DNA of 64,000 nucleotides from Pelagibius sp965227505. GTDB taxonomy: Bacteria; Pseudomonadota; Alphaproteobacteria; Kiloniellales; Kiloniellaceae. Where the stretch lies: assembly GCF_965227505.1 (NCBI RefSeq), contig NZ_OZ245757.1, positions 5,358,978 to 5,422,977 on the forward strand, in the 5' to 3' direction. The notes beneath the pieces were generated by a model. That model saw only the letters and a list, made by a program, of their open reading frames with translations. It was not told the origin of the DNA and did not search any database. Position 1 is the stretch's first letter, and every line of letters starts with the position of its first letter. Shown in pieces: positions 54,591 through 61,984 of this stretch. The translations under genes and the position numbers were made by a program.

Positions 54591-55964
54591 TCATTCGAAG
54601 ACGTTGCCGATATCGAAGGTAACCGGGGTGCGCAGGGTGAGCACCACATCGGGCGCGTCGTCGGTGACACCGACCTGGGTGTTCAGGTTGAGGTTGATGT
54701 CATCGGTCAAGGCATAGGAGAAGCCGAGGCTGAGGCGGCCGACGTCGAAGTCTTCCGATTCCACCGTGACTCCGTCGATTTCCTGCTCTGTTTCGAAAAC
54801 GAAGTCGTGGGCGTAGCCGACGCTGAAGGAGGCGCGCTCGTTCAGCGCGAAGCCCATGCCGAACCCGAAGCCGACGACGTCGCCCGGTTGGACGTCGCCG
54901 ATCTCCGACCCGCCGATGTTTTCGTCGACGTCCTTGCCGAAGCTGTGGGTGTAGCTGACGCTTCCGAAGAAGACCACCGGATCGGACGGATAGATCACCG
55001 TAAGGCCGGGCTGAATGGCCCAGAAGCCCGAACCGGTCGACAGCTCGGTCTCAACGCCGTCGTCATCGCGGCTGACATCGAAGGGGCCACGGCCGCTGTC
55101 CGACTTCACGCGCGCGTTGGCGACGAAGATCGGCCAGTCATCCTGTCCGGAGTTGATCTGGTACCGGCCGCTGAACTCGATATCGCCCAGGTTCGTGGCA
55201 TCCAGATCGCTGGTGACCGGGCCACCGGCGCCGATGACCTCCTGGGTCACCGAGTCGTCGCGGTAGACGAAGGGGATCTTGAGTTCGACCTCGGCCCGGT
55301 TGGTGATGCCGTAGCGCAGGGTGCCGGCCGCCGTGATCGTCTGGCGCTCGGCATCCGAAACCTCGATGTCGCCGACCAGAACGGTTTCGATGATCTCGAC
55401 GCCGTCGAAGAAGAAGCGGGTGCTGTCTGTGCTCTCGAATTCGATCGAGGGCTCGAACACCAGATTGCCCTTGCGCGTGAGCACGCCGCCGACGTCCTGG
55501 ACGCCGGAGACGTCGATTCGGCGGCGCTGGGCATCGGGGTCTTCCTCGCCCACCGGCCGATCCGGGGCTCCCTGGTTCTGAGGCGCGCCCTGGCCCTGGG
55601 GTTGGCCTTGTTGGCCCTGGCCTTGCCCCTGGTTTTGGCCCTGCTGGGCAACCTGTCCGGGCTGGCCCTGATAGTCCGCATAGCTGTAGTTGGGCGAGCC
55701 GGGCTGATAGCCGGGCTGGCCGACACCCGCGATCCCTCGGATCGCATTCTCCAACTGGTCGATCCTGCGCTGCTGCGCCTCAATCTGCGCACGCTGGACC
55801 TGGATCAGATCGAAGAGTTGCTCAACGGTGACAGGGGCGGGTGGCTGTCCGGCATCTTGTGCGTAAGAAGCGCTGCCCATCAATGCGACGCAGAGCCCGA
55901 CGCCTCCCCCCAAAACGGTCCGCCTGACCGCAGATGCCTGTGATGGCGATACCACGAATCCCAT
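54591..55964 (-). CDS. Outer-membrane beta-barrel with N-terminal coiled coil (FapF-like)
   Basis: A 457-residue protein. A signal peptide ends near SASYA. A coiled coil at about 46-78 (EQLFDLIQVQRAQIEAQQRR...) leads to a Gln/Gly-rich linker (80-150). The C-terminal half (about 165-457) has alternating beta-strands ending in FE, typical of an outer-membrane barrel of the FapF/MetA-pathway class. FapF exports Fap amyloid subunits through a coiled-coil-plugged barrel. It is convergent to the amyloid operon rather than within it. The internal start MGFVVSPS is chosen. Confidence 0.75.
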   Translation of the reverse strand: MGFVVSPSQASAVRRTVLGGGVGLCVALMGSASYAQDAGQPPAPVTVEQLFDLIQVQRAQIEAQQRRIDQLENAIRGIAGVGQPGYQPGSPNYSYADYQGQPGQVAQQGQNQGQGQGQQGQPQGQGAPQNQGAPDRPVGEEDPDAQRRRIDVSGVQDVGGVLTRKGNLVFEPSIEFESTDSTRFFFDGVEIIETVLVGDIEVSDAERQTITAAGTLRYGITNRAEVELKIPFVYRDDSVTQEVIGAGGPVTSDLDATNLGDIEFSGRYQINSGQDDWPIFVANARVKSDSGRGPFDVSRDDDGVETELSTGSGFWAIQPGLTVIYPSDPVVFFGSVSYTHSFGKDVDENIGGSEIGDVQPGDVVGFGFGMGFALNERASFSVGYAHDFVFETEQEIDGVTVESEDFDVGRLSLGFSYALTDDINLNLNTQVGVTDDAPDVVLTLRTPVTFDIGNVFE

Positions 55965-56106
55965 GGTCTGTCTCAGCTCCCCCCTCACTCTCGCGTCACT
56001 ATCACTGTGAAACAGGCACAAATCAAGGCTTCAGGTGAGGGTTGTCTCGATGTGCGGGCGGCCGGTCGTGCAGTTGCTGCGCGCGCCGCAGGCATGGGCG
56101 GCGGCA

Positions 56107-57417
56107 TCAGTGTGTCGGGGCCGCACCCTGTCCCCGGATGCTGTACTTTTCGATCAGGCGGTAGAGCGTGACCCGCGAAACCCCTAGATCGCGCGCGGCG
56201 ACGGTGATGTTGTGGGCGTGCTTACCCAGCGCGTCGCGCACCAGCTTTTCCTCGATTTTGGCCTTGGCCTGTTCCAACGTCGTTGCGGGCCCGCTGCAGG
56301 GTTCGGGGCCTTGCGGGAACGGGCTGGCAGCGGCAAGACTGCCGAGGTCGATCGGGGGCAGCGAATCGCTCGTCGCCCCCGGCCGGCTGCTGGCCAAGGA
56401 GCCCGCGACCGGGCGGCTGGCTGCTTCCGGCGCGCCAGCAGGCGCGTCGGCGAGCCCCAGGTCCCCGGGAGTCAGCCACTCGCTGTCCGTCATGACCACG
56501 GCCCGGCGCACCTTGCTGATCAGCTCGCGCACGTTTCCGGGCCAGGGGTAGCGCCGCATCGCCGACAATGCCTCCTCGGAGAGGAAACGGTCCTTGACCT
56601 GCATTTCGGCAGCGAAGCGCTTGGCGAAGAACGCGCCCACCAGGGCAATGTCGTCGCCGCGTTCGCGCAGTGGCGGCAACTCCAGGGTCAGGCAGTTCAG
56701 GCGATGGAAGAGATCCTCGCGGAACTGTTCCTTGCGGATCATCCGGTCGAGGTTTCGGTTGGTGGCGGCGATCACCCGGCAATTCAGGCGAATCGGCGTG
56801 TTGCTGCCGACTCTCTCGATCGTCTGCTCCTGCAGGAACCGCAGCAGGTGCGGTTGCAGCTCCAGCGGCATGTCGCCGATCTCGTCGAGGAAGAGCGTGC
56901 CTCCGTTGGCGGCTTCCAGCTTGCCGATCTTGCGCTGATGCGCGCCGGTAAAAGCGCCTTTCTCGTGACCGAACAGCTCCGAGGCAACCAGAGAGGCCGG
57001 AAGGCCGCCGCAGTTGATCGCGATGAAGGGGCCCGACGCATAGGCTGAGCGCTCATGGATCGCCTGCGCTGCCAGCTCCTTCCCGGTGCCGCTTTCGCCC
57101 TGAATGAGAACCGGTGCGCTGGGCAGGGCGAACCTTCTGATGGTGTCGAAGACTCTCTGCATGGCCGGGCTTTCGCCGACCATATGGGGTTCCACCGGAT
57201 CCGTCGTGTTGCCGGGTACGGAGCAGGGTTTCGATGGTGCGGGAGACTCAGTAGCCGCCGTGCAGGGCTGCCCCGGCGAGGCGAGCGATGCAGGCGTGAG
57301 TGCGCGGATCAACACGGCAAGGCCGGCATCGCTGCGTCCGAGTTTCACGACCAGGTCCGCCAGCGCTTGGTGATCCCGGCTCAGGACCTCATCACGCGTG
57401 AGTTCTCGGTCGGTCAT
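56107..57417 (-). CDS. Sigma-54-dependent activator (enhancer-binding protein)
   Basis: A 436-residue activator. A short N-terminal region (1-80) lacks a recognisable receiver. The AAA+ domain has Walker A GESGTGKE (107-114), the sigma-54-contacting GAFTGA (154-159) and Walker B GGTLFLDEI (172-180). A C-terminal Fis-type helix-turn-helix reads NITVAARDLGVSRVTLYRLI. GGAGAGG lies 5 nt before the chosen ATG. It likely activates the two sigma-54 promoters in this locus. Confidence 0.92.
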   Translation of the reverse strand: MTDRELTRDEVLSRDHQALADLVVKLGRSDAGLAVLIRALTPASLASPGQPCTAATESPAPSKPCSVPGNTTDPVEPHMVGESPAMQRVFDTIRRFALPSAPVLIQGESGTGKELAAQAIHERSAYASGPFIAINCGGLPASLVASELFGHEKGAFTGAHQRKIGKLEAANGGTLFLDEIGDMPLELQPHLLRFLQEQTIERVGSNTPIRLNCRVIAATNRNLDRMIRKEQFREDLFHRLNCLTLELPPLRERGDDIALVGAFFAKRFAAEMQVKDRFLSEEALSAMRRYPWPGNVRELISKVRRAVVMTDSEWLTPGDLGLADAPAGAPEAASRPVAGSLASSRPGATSDSLPPIDLGSLAAASPFPQGPEPCSGPATTLEQAKAKIEEKLVRDALGKHAHNITVAARDLGVSRVTLYRLIEKYSIRGQGAAPTH

Positions 57418-57890
57418 CTTGACCTCTCCGAAAGCAACGGCGGCATTTCCTCGACCCCCTCGACGCTTTACCGGGACCTGATGCATGGTCTCAGCCTGTA
57501 ATCAGGCAGCCTTCTGTCGGGTGCCTTCGAAACCCTCGGACGCGTGCTCTCGCACGCAATGTCTTCAGTTCCTGAAAATGACTCTAGCGGGGCCCGCACC
57601 GGGCCTGCCAGGGTGCATAAGCGCTATGAAAAGGTCGCTTCAGGCCGAATGGCCGGATTGCATAAACTAAAGGCGTAATCCCCGCGGGTCGTCAGGGGAA
57701 ATCAACCACTTACTTCGTGGAAAAGGTGTAGGGAAGGCGGTGCCGCCTAGCCCTTTATCCTCTATCCGCGGCGCGCTCCCGGGAGGCTGGCAGGGCCGAT
57801 CACGCTGCGCTCGCGGCTCTTTGAATTCACTTTTGCCTCCCGTGATCGATTTCTATCGGACAGGCTGATTGAAAGCGTGGGAGTCTTCGG
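57418..57890. other. Intergenic region between divergent activator and DUF547 genes
   Basis: This 473-nt gap must contain promoters for both divergent genes. TGGCCGGATTGC occurs at 57650-57661, but the spacing between GG and GC is 7, not 10, so it is not a sigma-54 promoter. I see no gene or strong repeat. Confidence 0.4.
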
Positions 57891-58772
57891 ATGACAAAGT
57901 CCTGGTTCGAACCAGTCGGACGGTGTTTCGGCAGGCTTGCGTTCGCCGTTCTGGTGGTTCTGCCCCTGGCCGGCTTCACCTCGGCGGAACGCCTGTTCGC
58001 GCCCTCGGCGGATCTCTGGCCGCGTTGGGAACGGCACGACCCTGAGAGCACCGCCGTGATTGATTTCGCGGCCTGGGACGCCTTTCTCAAAAGCCACCTG
58101 CGAATTGGGGACGATGGTGTGCACCGTCTGAACTATGCGCAGCTGGCCGCCGGTGAACGGGATACCCTCGCCAAGATCGTCGCCGACCTTGCCGCAGTGC
58201 CGATCAGCACCTATGCCCGGCGCGAGCAGTTTGCCTACTGGCTCAATCTCTACAATGCGGTCACGGTCAAGTTGATTGCGGACCACTATCCGGTCGAATC
58301 GATCCGCGACATCGACATCTCGCCCGGCCTCTTCGCCAGCGGGCCCTGGGACAAGGACCTGGTGACGGTGGAAGGCGAAGCCCTGACGCTGAACGACATC
58401 GAGCATCGCATTCTGCGGCCGATCTGGAACGATCCGCGGATTCACTATGGGGTCAACTGCGCGTCGATCGGCTGCCCCAATCTGGCCGTCGATGCCTTCA
58501 CCGGCGCTGCGCTGGAAGAACAGTTGGAGGTCGCCGCCCGCAGCTACATCAACGATCCGCGCGGCGTAACCGTCGCCAATGGCGAGGTCACCGTCTCAAA
58601 GATCTATGACTGGTTTTTCGAGGACTTCGGCGAGTCGGTATCGCTGCTGCAGCAGCACCTGAAGCGGTATGCCGAGCCGGCGCTCGCTGCCCAGCTCGAG
58701 GAGGCCGGAACCATCGACGGAACCGCCTATGACTGGAGCCTCAACAATGCCGGCCCTGCGGCGGGCGGTTGA
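57891..58772 (+). CDS. DUF547-family exported protein
   Basis: A 293-residue protein with an N-terminal signal or anchor (residues 17-32). The DUF547 core is visible in FAYWLNLYNAVTVKLIADHYP and in HYGVNCASIGCPNLAVDAFTG, with conserved Asn and Cys residues that look catalytic. DUF547 proteins are exported, uncharacterised proteins. It sits between the activator and the type I secretion genes. Confidence 0.88.
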   Translation: MTKSWFEPVGRCFGRLAFAVLVVLPLAGFTSAERLFAPSADLWPRWERHDPESTAVIDFAAWDAFLKSHLRIGDDGVHRLNYAQLAAGERDTLAKIVADLAAVPISTYARREQFAYWLNLYNAVTVKLIADHYPVESIRDIDISPGLFASGPWDKDLVTVEGEALTLNDIEHRILRPIWNDPRIHYGVNCASIGCPNLAVDAFTGAALEEQLEVAARSYINDPRGVTVANGEVTVSKIYDWFFEDFGESVSLLQQHLKRYAEPALAAQLEEAGTIDGTAYDWSLNNAGPAAGG

Positions 58773-58785
58773 GGGCAGCGAGTCA

Positions 58786-58813
58786 GGGCAGGCGGGTCGG
58801 GGCAGGCGGGTCG
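58786..58813. repeat. 14-bp tandem duplication
   Basis: GGGCAGGCGGGTCG occurs twice exactly, in the short gap between the convergent DUF547 and HlyD genes. Confidence 0.9.
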
Positions 58814-58827
58814 GGGCCACCTGACCC

Positions 58828-60147
58828 TCAGTGCTCCCGCCAGGCCTTGGTGATGCTGTCCCTGAGGGGCTGCACCAGATAGTCCAGGGCGGTGCGCTCG
58901 CCGGTCTTGATCATTACATCGGCAGGCATGCCGGGCCGCAGGACTCGATCCCCGCCCAGGCGCGCGACCTCCTCTTCGGGGATCGAAATCCGCGCCAGGT
59001 AGTAAGCTTCGCCGCTGCGCTCGTCCTCGAAGCGATCCGCGGAGAAGTAGGCGACGCTGCCGATCAGCTTCGGGGTGGTCCGCTGCGAAAATGCGGTGAA
59101 CATGACATCGGCTTCCAGGCCGAGGGCCAGGCTGTCGACGTCGAAAGGCAGGACCCGCGCCTCGACAATCAAGTCGTCGTCGACCGGCACCAGCTCCAGG
59201 ATCGTGGCGCCCGGCTGCACCACCTGTCCCGGTGCGTAGACCTGCAGGCCGACCACCACGCCGTCCTCGGGCGCGCGCACCTCCAGATGATCCAGCACGA
59301 ACTGCGAGGCGGTCACCCGCTCGCTGAGGTCGAAGATCTCGGTGCGCAGGTCACGCAGCTCCAGCTCCACCGCTTCGCGGCTGCTCTTGCGGAGTTGCAG
59401 GATTTCCAGTTCGGCCTCACTGATGGAGGTCTTGGCCGCTGCAATCTCCGCAATGTGCTCGCCGCGTTCGCCGCCCAGGCGGGCAGCCTCGCGTTCCAGC
59501 GCCAGAACCTTGTTCTTTTCGGCAAAGCCCTTTTCCAGAAGCTTGCGCAGACCCTCCAGTTCCTCGCCGATCAACGCGATCTGCTGTTCCTTGGCATCCT
59601 GTTGGGCGCGCAGGCCGCGGATCTGCTCGTCGACCTGGCCGATCCGTTCCTGGTAGATCCCGACTTCCCCCTTCAGCGTCTCCCGCCGCGCGGCGAAGAG
59701 ACTCCGCTGGCCGCGCAGGCTGTCGTTCAGCTGGGGTTCGTTCTGCCGTGCCATCAGATCCTGGGGAAAGACGATGCTCTCGGCCTCGTCGCGCTCCGCG
59801 ATCAGGCGCGCTTCGTTCGCCAGGGCGTCATCCAGCTTGGCCTTCAGGATCGCCAGCGAAGCCTGCGCCCGCGTCTCGTCGAGCTGCACGAGCAGGGTGT
59901 CCCGGGCCACCGCGTCGCCATTGCGCACCAAGATCTGCTTCACGATCCCGCCTTCCATGTGCTGAATGGCCTTGCGGTTGCTGTCCACCGTCACCTTGCC
60001 CGAGGCGATGACCGCGGAGGAGAGCTGGGCCGTGGCGGCCCAACCAAAGAAGCCGGCGAAGGTGAGCACGACGACCGTGAGACCCGTCACGACGATTGGC
60101 AGCACGCGGGTCGGGGCCGCCTTGGGGGCTTTCGGGTCCGTCCTCAT
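58828..60147 (-). CDS. Type I secretion membrane-fusion protein (HlyD family)
   Basis: A 439-residue periplasmic adaptor. One N-terminal membrane helix (about residues 13-35), long coiled-coil helices (about 95-290) and a lipoyl/beta-barrel domain with FVLDHLEVRAPEDGVVVGL are present. It bridges the inner-membrane ABC exporter and an outer-membrane TolC-type channel. Its ATG overlaps the ABC gene stop (ATGA). No TolC gene is adjacent. Confidence 0.93.
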   Translation of the reverse strand: MRTDPKAPKAAPTRVLPIVVTGLTVVVLTFAGFFGWAATAQLSSAVIASGKVTVDSNRKAIQHMEGGIVKQILVRNGDAVARDTLLVQLDETRAQASLAILKAKLDDALANEARLIAERDEAESIVFPQDLMARQNEPQLNDSLRGQRSLFAARRETLKGEVGIYQERIGQVDEQIRGLRAQQDAKEQQIALIGEELEGLRKLLEKGFAEKNKVLALEREAARLGGERGEHIAEIAAAKTSISEAELEILQLRKSSREAVELELRDLRTEIFDLSERVTASQFVLDHLEVRAPEDGVVVGLQVYAPGQVVQPGATILELVPVDDDLIVEARVLPFDVDSLALGLEADVMFTAFSQRTTPKLIGSVAYFSADRFEDERSGEAYYLARISIPEEEVARLGGDRVLRPGMPADVMIKTGERTALDYLVQPLRDSITKAWREH

Positions 60148-61889
60148 GACGACACCCCTTGCGCCGCCGCTGCGGGCCGTTTACCGGGTTGCGCCTTGGG
60201 CACCGCTTTGGTGACCTTGGGCACGACCTCTTCGCGGGAACCGAAATGCTCGATCAGGCCGTCGCGCAGAACCAGAAGCTTGTCCATGCCGGCCAGCACC
60301 GAGGGTCGGTGCGCAATCACCACCAGCGTCGTGCCGCCGGCCTTCAGGTCGGCAACCGCCTTGCGCAGAGCTTCCTCTCCGTCACCGTCGAGGTTGGAGT
60401 TGGGTTCGTCCAGCACGATGAAGGCAGGCTCTCCGTAAAGCGCGCGGGCCAGGCCGATGCGCTGTCGCTGGCCGCCGGAGAGCGCCGCACCCCCCTGGCC
60501 GATGACCGTGTCGTATCCCTGCGGCAGCCGCAGGATCATCTCGTGGACATTGGCGCGGCGCGCGGCGTGGACGATTTTTTCCGCGTCGGCCGCGCCGAAG
60601 CGGGCGATGTTCTCCGCCACCGTGCCGTCGAAGAGCTCGACATCCTGAGGCAGATAGCCGAGCGACGGCCCCAGAAGCACGTGATCCCAGTCGCAGATAT
60701 CGGCGCCGTCCAGGCGCACGTGTCCTGCGGCGGGCGCCCAGACGCCGATCAGCAGCCGGGCGAGGGTTGACTTGCCGGCGGCGCTCGGCCCGATCACGCC
60801 GAGGCTCTCGCCCGGGCTGAGCGCAAAGGAAATGCCCTTGAGGACCGGCTTGTCGAGGCCTGGCGGCGCGGCGACCAGCCGTTCCACCGACAGCGCGCCT
60901 TTGGGCCGGGGCAGGGGCAGGCTTTCCGCGCGCGGTCTGTCCTTGTCGAGAAAGGTCTTGAGGCGGCTGTGTGCACTGCGCGCCAGGATAAAGCTGCGCC
61001 ACTGGCCGATGGCGCCTTCGACGGGCGCCAGAGCGCGCCCCATGATGATCGAAGCGGCGATCATCACCCCCGGCGTGATGATCTGCTGCAGGGCCAGGTA
61101 GGCGCCGGTGCCCAGAATGGCGACCTGGAGGGCGGGCCGGACGAATTTCGCCGCTGCGGTCAGCAGCCCGCCGCGGTCACTGGCCTGTGCCTGGGCGGCC
61201 AGAGCGGCGCTGTGACGCTGCTGCCAGCGCTGGCGCAAGGCCGGCAGCATGCCCATGGCCTCGATCACCTCCGCATTGCGCAGCGTATTCTCGGTGAAAC
61301 CGTGGGCGGCGGCACTGTCGGCCGCAGCCTCGCGCAGCGGGCCGCGGGTCGTCAGTTCGCTGATCACCGCCAAGGTGAAGAGAATCACCGCGCCGCCAAG
61401 GGCAACCAGTCCCAGCAGCGGGTGCAGCAGGAAGATGATCGCCAGGAAGAGGGGGGTCCAGGGGGCGTCGAAGAACGAAATCAGCCCGTTTCCTGTCAGG
61501 AACCCGCGCAGGCTTTCCAGGTCGCGCAACGGCTGGGCCTCGCCGCTCTCGTTTTGGCGCAGGCGCCGGCGCAGCAGCCCGCTGAACAGAATGTCACTGA
61601 GCGAGGTGTCGAGCCGCGATCCGATGCGCACAAGAATCCGCGCCCGAACAAACTCCAGCAGGGCACTGGTCAGAATCATGGCGACGGCGACGACCGTCAG
61701 CATGATCAGGGTATGGCGGCTGCCGGAGGTCAGCACGCGGTCGTAAACCTGCAGCATGTAGAGCGGGCCGGTGAGCATGAGCAGATTGATAAAGAAGCTG
61801 AAGAAACCGACTGAGAAGAAGGTGCTGCGCACGCGTTGGAGCGCATCGGACAGCGGGTTCCGGTCTTGCGTTCGCCGCGTTTTTGTCAT
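60144..61889 (-). CDS. Type I secretion ABC permease/ATPase (PrtD type)
   Basis: A 581-residue half-transporter of the PrtD/AprD class. Six membrane helices (about 20-300) are followed by an ATPase domain with Walker A GPSAAGKSTLA, signature LSGGQRQRIGLARAL and Walker B FIVLDEPNSNLD. There is no N-terminal C39 peptidase domain, so substrates carry C-terminal RTX-type signals. The RTX protein encoded just upstream is the likely cargo. Confidence 0.94.
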   Translation of the reverse strand: MTKTRRTQDRNPLSDALQRVRSTFFSVGFFSFFINLLMLTGPLYMLQVYDRVLTSGSRHTLIMLTVVAVAMILTSALLEFVRARILVRIGSRLDTSLSDILFSGLLRRRLRQNESGEAQPLRDLESLRGFLTGNGLISFFDAPWTPLFLAIIFLLHPLLGLVALGGAVILFTLAVISELTTRGPLREAAADSAAAHGFTENTLRNAEVIEAMGMLPALRQRWQQRHSAALAAQAQASDRGGLLTAAAKFVRPALQVAILGTGAYLALQQIITPGVMIAASIIMGRALAPVEGAIGQWRSFILARSAHSRLKTFLDKDRPRAESLPLPRPKGALSVERLVAAPPGLDKPVLKGISFALSPGESLGVIGPSAAGKSTLARLLIGVWAPAAGHVRLDGADICDWDHVLLGPSLGYLPQDVELFDGTVAENIARFGAADAEKIVHAARRANVHEMILRLPQGYDTVIGQGGAALSGGQRQRIGLARALYGEPAFIVLDEPNSNLDGDGEEALRKAVADLKAGGTTLVVIAHRPSVLAGMDKLLVLRDGLIEHFGSREEVVPKVTKAVPKAQPGKRPAAAAQGVSS

Positions 61890-61984
61890 GGCTTGGCTCG
61901 GAGCATCGTCTTGTCATGAAAAGCCGCAAGGCGACGGTACCTCTCGGCACCGCCGCCCCATCGGTTTACTGCGTTGTCGGGTCG

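Noticed and set aside
57650..57661. TGGCCGGATTGC as a third sigma-54 promoter, upstream of the DUF547 gene.
   Set aside because: The GG-to-GC spacing is 7 nt instead of the required 10.
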